From G963676095 sp963676095 (GTDB lineage Bacteria; Bacteroidota; Bacteroidia; Bacteroidales; Prolixibacteraceae), in NCBI GenBank assembly GCA_963676095.1, contig OY781040.1:558001-622000 (forward strand): a DNA stretch of 64,000 nt. Direction: 5' to 3'. A program made the translations under genes and the position numbers. How positions within the stretch are numbered: the first letter of the stretch is position 1; every line of letters starts with the position of its first letter. Under the pieces are notes generated by a model. The model ran no database searches, was not told the DNA's origin, and saw only the letters and a list, made by a program, of their open reading frames with translations. Below are positions 42,492 to 52,139 of the stretch, one piece after another.

Positions 42492-43733
42492 CTATTGACT
42501 ACATTTATTACTGTCGTCGTAAATCCAGTTGACATAACTGCTCTTGTCATACTGGTTATCATTCTGCCAGGCTTTGCTCCAGTCCATATTATATCCGTTC
42601 CGGGTAGCATCTTTAAATATATATCCTTCGCCTTCATTCAGTTTCCAATAGGCAACCAAATCTTCTGAGTTTGGATCGACCCCGCATAAGCCGACTTTTA
42701 TTTCGCTCGACGATAATGCCCGGTCCCATAACCGGATTTCGGCAATTCGTCCCAGGAAACGCTGTTTATAGGGATATGATGAACCCGCACTTCCACTGTC
42801 GAACCACGACATACCCAGTTCCAGGCGCTGGAACGATGTGCCTTTTGTTCCTGCCAGTTCAGCATCTTTAACGCCATCGACATACATATAATAATTACTG
42901 CCATCGAACGTTATGGAAATAGTATACCACTGCCCGGTATTAAACCTTGTTGACGAAATCAGGCTCCCGCCAGGGGAAACCCATTGAAGTGAGTTTATAT
43001 CCAGTCCGTTTTCACCAAAGCGGAGAAGATTGGTAATTGATTCATCTAACGGACCAAAGTTGCATAATCTGCTTATCGGTTCACTTCCCGAATGCCACCC
43101 ATTAATATAACACTTTATTTCGTAGGTATAATTAGGAAGATCGACAGCAGCACCGGCATAATAGTTCCCGTAAAAATAAACGTTTGTCATATCCAGCGAA
43201 TTGAACTGGATTACCCTGGAAACACGCAAAAAGATTGTCTTTGACGCAGATAAAACGTCCATGTTTCCACCGCTGACACTTTGAATCGTTACCGGAATAA
43301 TATATGTACGTCCGTCAATAAAGTCTTCTGTCGAAACAATACTTACAGAAACGCCGGTAGAAGAAGCACTTCCTGCATGAATAACCGCCTGGCTATTGTC
43401 AAACTCAACAGCTGACTTTGGAATAGCATAATAACTTGTATTATTTTCTTCATTATACGCTTTAACCAAAGTCGTATCGATGGCAAAAGTAACACTCACA
43501 TCTTCCGAAACTTTCCCGGTAGCCGAGGCTGTAACCACATATGAAGCGGGCGTATCCTCAACGGTAAACTTTACAAGAGGGTTACTTTCTGTGCCGGTAA
43601 CCAGGATAACCTCTTTCCCGTAGTCAAAATTATCATTACATCCCCAAAAGAGAAAGATGCCCCAACATACGGGAATAACTAATTTTATATAGTTTTTTAG
43701 TCTCATCTTATCAAATACTTTAGATTTATTCAA
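42492..43733 (-). CDS. DUF1735 plus LamG-like surface lipoprotein
   Basis: Up to 413 residues. The Met at codon 10 (43706) better starts the signal peptide, whose lipobox is LFWGC. A DUF1735 domain (with DGRTYIIPVTIQSVSGGNMD) is followed by a concanavalin-A/LamG-like domain (about 195-395, with GRIAEIRLWDRALSSSEI and LVAYWKLNEGEGYIFKDATR). This fold binds glycans, and no catalytic residues are evident. It lies 9 bp after the GH18 gene, so it is co-translated within the operon. The predicted role is surface capture of the glycan substrate. Confidence 0.85.
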   Translation of the reverse strand: MNKSKVFDKMRLKNYIKLVIPVCWGIFLFWGCNDNFDYGKEVILVTGTESNPLVKFTVEDTPASYVVTASATGKVSEDVSVTFAIDTTLVKAYNEENNTSYYAIPKSAVEFDNSQAVIHAGSASSTGVSVSIVSTEDFIDGRTYIIPVTIQSVSGGNMDVLSASKTIFLRVSRVIQFNSLDMTNVYFYGNYYAGAAVDLPNYTYEIKCYINGWHSGSEPISRLCNFGPLDESITNLLRFGENGLDINSLQWVSPGGSLISSTRFNTGQWYTISITFDGSNYYMYVDGVKDAELAGTKGTSFQRLELGMSWFDSGSAGSSYPYKQRFLGRIAEIRLWDRALSSSEIKVGLCGVDPNSEDLVAYWKLNEGEGYIFKDATRNGYNMDWSKAWQNDNQYDKSSYVNWIYDDSNKCSQ

Positions 43734-43742
43734 AAACTTACA

Positions 43743-44786
43743 TTACTGAACTGCAGGATTTGCAATCTGGATACACCGGCGTATATTATAATAAGTGATA
43801 CCGGTGGCCGAATAGTAATCCCGGTCAAAGTAAAAGGCACCAAAACCAGCCTTTTTTCCCTGGGTAGGGTTCCAGCGGGCCATCCCTTCCAATGAATACA
43901 TCCGGGTGCCATCTGTCGTGAGCGTATTCCCGTCAGCTTCGGTAAAGGCAACTCCTCCGTTCGCATAATTTTCGCCAAAAGTTTCCGTTACGATAAATTT
44001 AGACGGAGATGTCCAGCTTATCGCGTCAAACTGGCTTTGCAGCGTTGAGGCAGAGCTGGCCGAGTAAGACTGGCGAATATAGTAATTGACATAAGGATCT
44101 GTCTCTGCAGGAGGGGTTTGACCATAAAAGTCGACAATCAGTAACTTTTCCGGATACTGCCCCTGTGGACCGAAATATTGACCGATATAAGCCACTAATT
44201 TTGTAAAATTATCACCTTGCATCCAGTCTCCCTCCGGTTCGTAGTCCAGATCAACCCCGTCAATATCAGCTTCCAAAACCTGGTCGACAAGATATTGTCC
44301 AAATATTTCGATCCCCTCGTCGGTATGATTAGCGCTTAGATCATACTCTGTCCCGTCGCCTAAAGTAATTACTTTATTCATCCGGACAATAGTCGGAGCG
44401 ACAAAACGGGTACCCTTATTCTTTTTCACAAACCACATATCCGAATAGGCCACCGGGGCATAGCTGCTGCTGGTTGAATCGTTGCTGGGAATTCCCATCC
44501 ACAGGGAAACAATATCGATACTGTCGGGAAGGCCAATAATCCGTTCCCCCCAGGAAGCAGGGTCCTTATAACCTTCCACGCCTTCAACCGGGGCATAGGC
44601 CGCATACCACCCAAAGCACAGGCAATGGTCAGATTCCTTGTAAGTTTTCAGATTTTCATAATATTGCTGATCGTACGTTGTAAGATCCTGGATTTCCAGC
44701 GCCTCGACATCTGTATCACAGCTTGTAAATACATAGGCCGGGAGGGAAAATGCAAGAATTAAGATACCATATAATTTGATTTTCAT
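43743..44786 (-). CDS. GH18-family endo-beta-N-acetylglucosaminidase-like lipoprotein
   Basis: 347 residues, lipobox VFTSC (Cys about residue 23). The GH18 catalytic signature DxxDxDxE is intact: D176-G-V-D179-L-D181-Y-E183, with Glu183 the expected proton donor and D181 assisting substrate-assisted catalysis. Downstream LLIVDFYGQ and KAGFGAFYFDRDYY fit the (beta/alpha)8 barrel of endoglycosidases that cut the chitobiose core of N-glycans. As a surface lipoprotein it would release N-glycans for import by the adjacent SusC/SusD. Its ATG overlaps the stop of a 46-codon ORF (ATGA), suggesting translational coupling. The exact substrate (high-mannose or other) is inference. Confidence 0.88.
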   Translation of the reverse strand: MKIKLYGILILAFSLPAYVFTSCDTDVEALEIQDLTTYDQQYYENLKTYKESDHCLCFGWYAAYAPVEGVEGYKDPASWGERIIGLPDSIDIVSLWMGIPSNDSTSSSYAPVAYSDMWFVKKNKGTRFVAPTIVRMNKVITLGDGTEYDLSANHTDEGIEIFGQYLVDQVLEADIDGVDLDYEPEGDWMQGDNFTKLVAYIGQYFGPQGQYPEKLLIVDFYGQTPPAETDPYVNYYIRQSYSASSASTLQSQFDAISWTSPSKFIVTETFGENYANGGVAFTEADGNTLTTDGTRMYSLEGMARWNPTQGKKAGFGAFYFDRDYYSATGITYYNIRRCIQIANPAVQ

Positions 44787-44923
44787 ACGTTTATTTTTTC
44801 AATTTGGTTGTGTACAATTTTCGTATTCATCCTAGTCTCTTCACCTGGCTCATCAACGGTATGGAACTCGCCGAAATAACGATTTACCTGGTCGGAGATC
44901 GCAACGTTCATGGCTCGTTTCAT
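44783..44923 (-). CDS. Small ORF coupled to the GH18 gene
   Basis: A 46-codon frame starting MKRAMNVAISDQVNRYFGEF and ending EKINV. Its TGA overlaps the GH18 start codon (ATGA), and it begins 31 bp after the susD stop, filling the gap between the genes. It has no signal peptide or known domain. A frameshifted relative lies at the left edge of the window (1-113). It may be a leader peptide that couples translation, or the remnant of a larger gene. Confidence 0.45.
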   Translation of the reverse strand: MKRAMNVAISDQVNRYFGEFHTVDEPGEETRMNTKIVHNQIEKINV

Positions 44924-44953
44924 AGTATTCAAGATTTAGCGTTAACCAATGAA

Positions 44954-46579
44954 TTATTTTTTATCCCACCAAAGTTTCGTTCCGCCATTATCCTGTCCTC
45001 CCAATAAAGAAACTCCCGACTGGACCCCTTTGCTGTTGTTGGTATATTCCGACTGGGGGAATGGAATACGGCGGACCTGTTCATCTGTATCAATGGTACC
45101 GCTGCTGTTATTTTTGACAACAGGGAATAGTTTAGGATAACCTGTACGGCGGAATTCAGCCCAACCTTCGGGACCATCCGGATACATGGCAATCCATTTT
45201 TGAGTAATTATCCGCTCCAGATTTTCTTCGAATGCAGAACTGCCATTCCAGGCTATCGTAATCGTACTGGGGGCGGCGGCATTCAGGTTCGATCCTTCTG
45301 CATTATCGGTAAAGGCAACCGGAGTGCTTGTATCATCAGCGATATAATTATCGGCGCCGCTTACATCGTTCTCTTCGAATGACACCCGGATCCCTTCTTC
45401 ATAGAAATCCCGGGCGTTGCCGCCCATGTTCCATCCGCGAAGTGCCCCTTCTGCACGCAGGAAATAGGATTCAGCGGCGGTCATCCATACAATTTCCGTT
45501 GTACTTTCATCTACTTTCAGGTTAGAGATATTATCTCCCACGTATTTTGTCCATACAGAAGTTTCAATTCCCAACCGGACACCATGAAAGCCACCGTCTT
45601 CGCTTGCAGGCACAAAATAAGCATCCAGACGGGGATCGTTATAACCGTTCATATAGGCATCCATGGATGCCCCCATTCGTGCTTCTCCTGCATTAAAATT
45701 GTAAGCAATATCATACAGGGGATGGTAATAGGTTAAGTTGGAAGTATGTTTCAGGGAAGCCCGTTCATCCGAACTGGTAATAACACCAATTGAATTACTG
45801 ACCGATTTCTCAGCTTCAGCCTGGGCTAATGAAGGATCGGCATATACGACGCGCATAGCCAGACGGAGACGGAGCGTATTGGCAAACTGGACCCATTTTT
45901 TTGCATTCCCGCTATAAATAAGATCATAATCCGCCAGGATCGTTGCATCCGGATTTCCGTTTACATAGTCAGTTAAAACATCAATCGCACTGTCCAGTTC
46001 TGCAAAAAAAGATTCATAAACCTTATCCAACGCATCATAATCATTCTCCAGTGAACCACTACCGTAATTCAGATAAGGGATAGGGCCATAGGCATCGGCA
46101 ACCCGGTGCATCGCCTCCACCTTAACAACAGTCGCAAGGGCCGAAACCTCAGGAAGGTCCTGCTCATTTGCAACCTCAACAATTGATTCCCAGGCAGGCA
46201 TGATACTAGAGAAGCCGGAAGTAAATGTCTTTTCAATCCAATTTGTTATAAAATAGTAAGAACCGTTGTGAACTCCACTGTACCAGGTCCCTGTGGGCGC
46301 ATAATATCCTGAATAAATATCGCTGGAAAGGCCCTGGGCCACCTGATAGTCGCTGCTTAGGTTGGTCCCGTCGTCAAACAAAACGACATTTCGTTCCAAC
46401 TGGGTAAAAAATGCACCTGTTTTTAGGTTGTCGTGCGACAGCATTTCTTCAGTCGCTTCATGCTTGTTGGTATTAAACGAATCAAAAGAATCGGTACAGG
46501 CATTCAGAATAACAAGCGATGCACATAAAAGAGGCAACCTTCTCCAGGAAAATATCTTATATTTAACCATAACTATCAA
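44954..46579 (-). CDS. SusD-like_2 family outer-membrane lipoprotein
   Basis: 541 residues; the lipobox (VILNAC) follows a short basic N terminus, with the start at Met1 or Met4. This is the SusD-like_2 branch: FNTNKHEATEEM near the N terminus, VKVEAMHRVADAYGPIPYL, KWVQFANTLRLRLAMRVVY, SYFLRAEGALRGWNMGGNAR and ERIITQKWIAMYPDGPEGWA. It caps the SusC encoded 12 bp upstream and should bind the glycan liberated by the GH18 protein. The SusD remnant at 39648-40136 belongs to the same branch. Confidence 0.94.
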   Translation of the reverse strand: MIVMVKYKIFSWRRLPLLCASLVILNACTDSFDSFNTNKHEATEEMLSHDNLKTGAFFTQLERNVVLFDDGTNLSSDYQVAQGLSSDIYSGYYAPTGTWYSGVHNGSYYFITNWIEKTFTSGFSSIMPAWESIVEVANEQDLPEVSALATVVKVEAMHRVADAYGPIPYLNYGSGSLENDYDALDKVYESFFAELDSAIDVLTDYVNGNPDATILADYDLIYSGNAKKWVQFANTLRLRLAMRVVYADPSLAQAEAEKSVSNSIGVITSSDERASLKHTSNLTYYHPLYDIAYNFNAGEARMGASMDAYMNGYNDPRLDAYFVPASEDGGFHGVRLGIETSVWTKYVGDNISNLKVDESTTEIVWMTAAESYFLRAEGALRGWNMGGNARDFYEEGIRVSFEENDVSGADNYIADDTSTPVAFTDNAEGSNLNAAAPSTITIAWNGSSAFEENLERIITQKWIAMYPDGPEGWAEFRRTGYPKLFPVVKNNSSGTIDTDEQVRRIPFPQSEYTNNSKGVQSGVSLLGGQDNGGTKLWWDKK

Positions 46580-46591
46580 TTATTAAGATCG

Positions 46592-49500
46592 TTAAAATTG
46601 AAATTTAAAAGAAAAACCCATGTTCCGGAGACTGGGCAACATGAAGTAATCCACTCCCTGATAATAGGTTCCCGTATTCGCCGTTAATTCAGGATCGTAA
46701 GGGGCCTTGTTATACAGGAAAAACAAGTTACGCCCGACAAGGGAAACATTCATTCCCTTAATCCAGTGGCTCCATCGTGTAACCGGCACATCATATCCTA
46801 AAGTAAGCTCGCTCAGACGGACATTTGTCGCGCGGTAGCAATACATAGAACCGATCCCTCCGGAAACGCTTCCGACTGTCTGATAATAATCCCGGGCAGG
46901 AATACGTTTCCCGTTCACGAGGGCCCCGCCTTTATCCCGGGCATCGGCAGTAGCTTTCGAAACGCCAAAGGCATCAAGTATGGCCTGGGTATTGGAAACG
47001 ACAATTCCCCCCACCCTGGCCGCAAACAGGAAACTGCACGAGATGCCCTTCCAGTTCAGATCATTTCCCCAGGCTAGATTATATTTTGGATTAGAATTAC
47101 CTGCATATATAAACGTATTGGCATCAGCCACTACCGTTTGCGAAGTCGGGTCGACATAAATAGCTCCATGCTCGTCGGTCCTTAAGGTGTTTACATAGAT
47201 ATCGCCCATGGAACCGCCCTCTTTAAGCATCATCTTATAACTGCCTGTTCCGCCCATATCCAGCTCGGTTAATGAAATGACATCCCCTGTTCTTGGATTG
47301 GTCCATTCCTTTAGCAGTTCCACAATCTTATTCCGGTTTAATGAATAGGTCAGATAAGAATCCCAGTTAAGTTTTCCTATTTTTTCATTGTACTTAAGTG
47401 AAAGTTCGATCCCTTTGTTGTCAATACGGCCTGCATTTACGATAACGCTTGTATAGCCGGATGAAGACGAAAGTGTGGGTTCAAAAAACTGATTGTAAGT
47501 ACTGGACTTGTAAAAGGTAGCGTCCAGTTTTAACTTATTCCTGAAAAATATAAAATTAACGCCGGCCTCCCACGATTTCGTCCGTTCGGGCTTCAGGTCG
47601 GTATTGGGCATTCTTGTCTGCGTTTCCGGGTAGCCGCTGGTCACCGAATAAGTAGGTATCGTTAAAAACACATTTGGTTCGTTACCGACCTCGGCATAAG
47701 AGACCCTTAGTTTCAGGTAAGGCATGATGTCAGAGCTGATATCCAGCATATCCGTAAGTATTCCGGAGAGGCCTACTGTCGGATAAAAGAACGATTTTAT
47801 ATCTGAATTCGCCAATGTCGATGACCAGTCATTCCGGGCAGTAGCATCGAGGTAAACCATGCCTTTATACCCCAGTTGCGCACTGGCAAATACCGATTGC
47901 TTCTGTTTATGGTACCCTGTCTGGGACGATTCGGAAGTGGAAGTATTGACATTTGCATAGGTAAACAAATTTGCCACTCCCCAAAGTTTCCCTCCGTACA
48001 TATCCTGATCATAAGTAACATCCTCAATACTCGAACCGACATTTGCCGTTAAAGCATAGGTATGGTCTTTGAAATACTTATTGATATTTAATAAAACTTC
48101 ACCATAAATCTGGCGGGTTTGTGCTTCATTCAGAGAATAGTACCCATTCTCTGAAGCAAACAGCGTATTGGTCGATGCATTAAATTTCTTCTCATACCGG
48201 TCATTGCTTTTGTCCAGCTTGGCACGGCCGGAAATATTCATCCAATCGGTAATCTCATATTTCAAAGACATATTGGTCATATAGCGGTCTTTATGGTTGA
48301 TGAATTTGTCCCGCTCCGTGATCCAGTACGGGTTCTGCATCGACAGACCTTCATCGCCGTAAGGCCAGAACTGGACCTTGAAATTCCGGGAGGCATCATA
48401 CCGCTCAAAGACTTCTGCCTTGGAAAAATCATCACCCGGGGGAAATAAATAAACCGGTACCAGCGGGTTAAAGTATTGTCCCTGGGAGATCATGTTCTGC
48501 TCCTTAACAAGACTGGACATGAACCCGAGGTCCATGGTCATCTTGTTATTCAGGAAACCGGATGTATTCCGGACAGAAAAGTTGTAACGGTCATAATCGT
48601 TATTGTGAATAATACCCTGCGAATTAACCGTACCGACAGATACGTAGGTTTGATTTTTTTCTGATCCGGTCGACAGGCTTATCGAGTTGGAAACATTCAT
48701 GCCTGTTTGGAAAAAATCTTTCGGATCGTATTTCGATGGGGTTGTGAGTTTTTCGCCCCAACTGTAATAACTGCCTGTTTCTGACTGGCCATAAGTATTT
48801 TGAAATTCAGGAAGGATCATGGGTGAAGAAAAGACCGTACTGTTTGCCAGGTTGACCGACAACTTTTCCTTCTGTCCTTTCTTGGTAGTGATTAGCACAA
48901 CGCCGTTTGAAGCAGAACTTCCGTACAAAGCGGCAGCCGCCGGGCCACTCAGTACCGAAATACTTTCGATATCATCCGGGTTAATATTTGAAACGCCATC
49001 ACCTGTTTGTCCGGCCCCCGCAAATATCCCTTCGGGCTGTTCGCTCGACAGGTTAGGCATCGGGATACCGTCTATTACATATAAAGCGTTGTTATTTCCC
49101 GAAATCGATTTAACGCCGCGCATGATGACACGCGACGAACCGCCAACTCCTGTCGATGAACTGTTTATGGCAACCCCGGCAATTTTTCCGTTGAGATTGT
49201 TTACAAAATTTGCATCGGTAACCTTTAACACCTCTTTTCCCGGTAGCTGCTGCACGTTATATGACAATGATTTGGATTCCTTTTCTATACCCAGTGCCGT
49301 TACAACAACCTCGTTAATCCCGATCGTCTCGTCTTCAAGGACAATGTTAATTGTTTCCCGCCCCTGAACAGGCATTTCCTGGCTCTTCATCCCGACAAAG
49401 GAAAATACCAGCGTCGCATCAGAAGGAATACTGCTCAATAAATAGTTACCGTCGCTGTCGGTAATAGTTCCCTGAGTGGTTCCTTTCAGGACAACTGTTA

Positions 49501-49936
49501 CTCCGGGGAGAGGTACCCCAGCTGCGTCGGTCACCTTACCATGGATACTCCTGACTTGAGGTTGCTCGGCATAACCGGGACTCAGCGCTATTTGATTATC
49601 AAGGATCCGGTACTTTACCCCGGTACCGTTAAAAATGGATTTCAGCACCTCGTCAATATTGGCGTTGACAAACTGCGCATCCACTTTCCGTGTTACATCG
49701 ACAAGGTCCTTGTTATAAAGAAAAACATACCGGCTTTGCTCTTCGATGTTCAAAAGGACATTCTCGATACTCGTGTTTTTAAGCTCAAGTGTCAGATTCC
49801 TGGTTTGCGAGAAACTTTTTCCTGCAAATACCTGAATGGCGCAGATAAAGATTAAGAAAACTGTGAGTTTCATGATTCTTAAAATCTTAGGCTGACCATG
49901 CTCATTACCAGGTCCAGCCATGTTATTTTTTTTCAT
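46592..49936 (-). CDS. SusC/RagA-family TonB-dependent transporter with STN signalling domain
   Basis: 1114 residues. A signal peptide (to about residue 44) is followed by an STN domain (about 49-120, LTLELKNTSIENVLLNIEEQ), a regulatory domain (IHGKVTDAAGVPLPGVTVVL), a plug (NNALYVIDGIPMPNLSSEQP, AAALYGSSASNGVVLITTKK) and a barrel ending FSFKFQF. The STN domain links it to the FecR/sigma pair encoded directly upstream (99-bp gap). Length and domain order are normal. It imports the glycan processed by the GH18 and surface-binding proteins of this operon. Confidence 0.95.
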   Translation of the reverse strand: MKKNNMAGPGNEHGQPKILRIMKLTVFLIFICAIQVFAGKSFSQTRNLTLELKNTSIENVLLNIEEQSRYVFLYNKDLVDVTRKVDAQFVNANIDEVLKSIFNGTGVKYRILDNQIALSPGYAEQPQVRSIHGKVTDAAGVPLPGVTVVLKGTTQGTITDSDGNYLLSSIPSDATLVFSFVGMKSQEMPVQGRETINIVLEDETIGINEVVVTALGIEKESKSLSYNVQQLPGKEVLKVTDANFVNNLNGKIAGVAINSSSTGVGGSSRVIMRGVKSISGNNNALYVIDGIPMPNLSSEQPEGIFAGAGQTGDGVSNINPDDIESISVLSGPAAAALYGSSASNGVVLITTKKGQKEKLSVNLANSTVFSSPMILPEFQNTYGQSETGSYYSWGEKLTTPSKYDPKDFFQTGMNVSNSISLSTGSEKNQTYVSVGTVNSQGIIHNNDYDRYNFSVRNTSGFLNNKMTMDLGFMSSLVKEQNMISQGQYFNPLVPVYLFPPGDDFSKAEVFERYDASRNFKVQFWPYGDEGLSMQNPYWITERDKFINHKDRYMTNMSLKYEITDWMNISGRAKLDKSNDRYEKKFNASTNTLFASENGYYSLNEAQTRQIYGEVLLNINKYFKDHTYALTANVGSSIEDVTYDQDMYGGKLWGVANLFTYANVNTSTSESSQTGYHKQKQSVFASAQLGYKGMVYLDATARNDWSSTLANSDIKSFFYPTVGLSGILTDMLDISSDIMPYLKLRVSYAEVGNEPNVFLTIPTYSVTSGYPETQTRMPNTDLKPERTKSWEAGVNFIFFRNKLKLDATFYKSSTYNQFFEPTLSSSSGYTSVIVNAGRIDNKGIELSLKYNEKIGKLNWDSYLTYSLNRNKIVELLKEWTNPRTGDVISLTELDMGGTGSYKMMLKEGGSMGDIYVNTLRTDEHGAIYVDPTSQTVVADANTFIYAGNSNPKYNLAWGNDLNWKGISCSFLFAARVGGIVVSNTQAILDAFGVSKATADARDKGGALVNGKRIPARDYYQTVGSVSGGIGSMYCYRATNVRLSELTLGYDVPVTRWSHWIKGMNVSLVGRNLFFLYNKAPYDPELTANTGTYYQGVDYFMLPSLRNMGFSFKFQF

Positions 49937-50035
49937 AGATTTGTACTGATTTTAATTATTTCACTAATAATTCAAAATTCAGATGCGGGGGATGTTTGCG
50001 GCATTACCTGCATCTTTTTGTTTTTATCATAGGCA

Positions 50036-51133
50036 TTATTTTTTAGGGTTAAGTACTTTACTCGTGTCTCTCCACATTCTCACTTTGGCTTTCGAATAAC
50101 TTCCATCAGTTTTTAACTGCTGTCTTTTGAATTCGTATTTCAACGGAGCAGAAAAGGTCAACAATTCCAGAATCTGCTCCAGGGGTTCACCATTTATGGT
50201 TGCATCGTATTTTAACTGCCCAAGGGCCGGATCGTCAAGCTCAATCGAAACATTATACCTTCGCTCCAGACTTTTCAGGATCGAAAGCAAAGGGGTATTC
50301 CGGAAAATGTATTTCCCTTCACGCCAGCAGATATACGGATAAATATCCGATTCCTGCTTTGTAAGATGCCCGCTCGCCTTGTCAAAAGTAGCCACTTCCC
50401 CGGGTTTCATCATCAGCTCTTCGCCGTTTGTATCCAAAGAGATCCTTCCCTTTGCCAGCGCAACCGTTACTTCTTTCTCATCGCTATAAGCATGAATATT
50501 AAATTCGGTCCCGTGTACCCGGACTGTCGGGCCCGGATTTTTTACAACAAACGCCTTATCGCTTTTTGACACCTGGAAGTACACTTCCCCGGTCATTGCA
50601 ACTTCCCGTTCTTTATCATTGAAAAAAGCAGGATAATTAATTTCTGAACCGGAATTCAACCACGCTTTCGATCCATCAGGAAGATCAATCTCAAGCTGCC
50701 CCCCCAGCGGAGCAGTTACCCTGACCGTTTTTTCCCCGTTGTACCCGATTACCTGGTTAAAATCGGATCTTAGCTGCCTCTGGCTATAAAAAAAATAAAG
50801 GAAAAGAATTAACAACGGGGGAATAAGTATCCCTGCCATTCTCCTGTACCAAAACATGATTCCGGAAGGCTCGCGGCGGACAAGGCGCACCGTCATTCGC
50901 TTTTTCGACTGTTTCCAGCGTTCAGAGATCTCCCCCGATGAGATGTCAGGAGATTTAAACGTTAACATGCTGACCGTTCTGCAGGCATCATTAAACTGCT
51001 TGAGCCGACCGGGATGGGTTTTCTGCCATTGTTTCCAATAGACATCATCTTCCTCATTCCTGCCCGACGCCCATAACACGAAACGGGTATCAGCAAGTAA
51101 TTCTTCGTATATTTTTCGATCGCGTTGGTCCAT
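50036..51133 (-). CDS. FecR-family anti-sigma factor
   Basis: About 365 residues from the Met at 51133 (MDQRDRKIYEELLADTRFVL). The upstream extension open to 51184 is hydrophobic and lacks family similarity. There is a cytoplasmic sigma-binding part, a membrane helix (GILIPPLLILFLYFFYS), a periplasmic FecR domain (GGQLEIDLPDGSKAWLNSGS, MTGEVYFQVSKSDKAFVVKN) and a C-terminal DUF4974 domain (LLSILKSLERRYNVSIELDD). It inhibits the sigma factor encoded upstream until signalled by the STN domain of the downstream SusC. Confidence 0.93.
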   Translation of the reverse strand: MDQRDRKIYEELLADTRFVLWASGRNEEDDVYWKQWQKTHPGRLKQFNDACRTVSMLTFKSPDISSGEISERWKQSKKRMTVRLVRREPSGIMFWYRRMAGILIPPLLILFLYFFYSQRQLRSDFNQVIGYNGEKTVRVTAPLGGQLEIDLPDGSKAWLNSGSEINYPAFFNDKEREVAMTGEVYFQVSKSDKAFVVKNPGPTVRVHGTEFNIHAYSDEKEVTVALAKGRISLDTNGEELMMKPGEVATFDKASGHLTKQESDIYPYICWREGKYIFRNTPLLSILKSLERRYNVSIELDDPALGQLKYDATINGEPLEQILELLTFSAPLKYEFKRQQLKTDGSYSKAKVRMWRDTSKVLNPKK

Positions 51134-51365
51134 CTTTTTCCTTATTCTGAAAAGAAGATGAAAAAAGGCGCATCTTATACTCAATTATTTTTCTTTTTTT
51201 TATCGTTTTTTTAACAAAAGAAAAATCCGGGCAGTCCGTAACCTTACAAGGTTAATCCCTACCCTTAATTCGCATATAATAATTACGGCTTAAAATTTTG
51301 TGATTTCAACAGAGGCAGTACTGACAGACGAAGGACATCTCTGCCTGTTTGGCCCGGTATCATCT

Positions 51366-51995
51366 TTAACCGGCACAAACCATATAATTCCCAAACAAGG
51401 CTATCAGTATCAGCTCAATATTCCCTGACTGGAAATCGCTTCCGTCAACCTCCTGCCGTATCTTCTCCAGCGTACGGAACAACAGGTTCCGGACCGACTG
51501 GACGTTCATCTCCATAACTTCAGCCAAATGAATAAAATCAAGGTTTAAATAAAACCGGAGATAAATCATCTCCCGTTGCCTGGCAGTAAGCTTCTCCAGA
51601 CAGGCAGCGACTTTCCCGGCCAGCTCGCTCTCCTGTTCTTTTTTGATTAAAAAATCTTCAGAAGAAATAACAAACAGGTTATTTTTTATCTCTGGCCCAA
51701 GTTCATCGTAGTGGTTATTTCTCAGATCCTGAAGCAAGCTATTCTTTAAACTTATCAGTAAATAAACCTTCACGTTCTTTACCTCTCCCAGTTGCAAGCG
51801 TTTCTCCCACAAACGGACAAACAATTCCTGGATATGATCCTTCACCAGGTCATCCGAACCAATAATCTTCGTACCATAGGCGACCAAATCCGAAAAATAC
51901 CAACGAAAAATATTACCCAACGCCTCTCTGTCCCCTTCGAGGAACTCTTGCCAACTAACGGCAGGATCCGAACTTGTTTGATAAAAACGGTCCAT
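51366..51995 (-). CDS. ECF-type RNA polymerase sigma factor
   Basis: About 209 residues from the Met at 51995 (MDRFYQTSSDPAVSWQEFLE); a longer frame reaches 52028. Region 2 is seen in DLVKDHIQELFVRLWEKR and region 4 in LTARQREMIYLRFYLNLDFI and MEMNVQSVRNLLFRTLEKIR. It forms the standard pair with FecR (gap about 230 bp) and should drive the GH18 uptake operon. The C-terminal tail is hydrophobic (ELILIALFGNYMVCAG), which is unusual but seen in other Bacteroidota ECF sigmas. Confidence 0.92.
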   Translation of the reverse strand: MDRFYQTSSDPAVSWQEFLEGDREALGNIFRWYFSDLVAYGTKIIGSDDLVKDHIQELFVRLWEKRLQLGEVKNVKVYLLISLKNSLLQDLRNNHYDELGPEIKNNLFVISSEDFLIKKEQESELAGKVAACLEKLTARQREMIYLRFYLNLDFIHLAEVMEMNVQSVRNLLFRTLEKIRQEVDGSDFQSGNIELILIALFGNYMVCAG

Positions 51996-52139
51996 GACTA
52001 AATCACCAACAAATATTAACCGGCACAAAATATACCTGTTTTTTTGATTTTATTTTACGCATGAAAGTTTAAAATAACAAACTGAAAAATAAAACTGCTA
52101 AACAACATACTTTTTGTCCGGTGGTCAGGACAAAATAAA

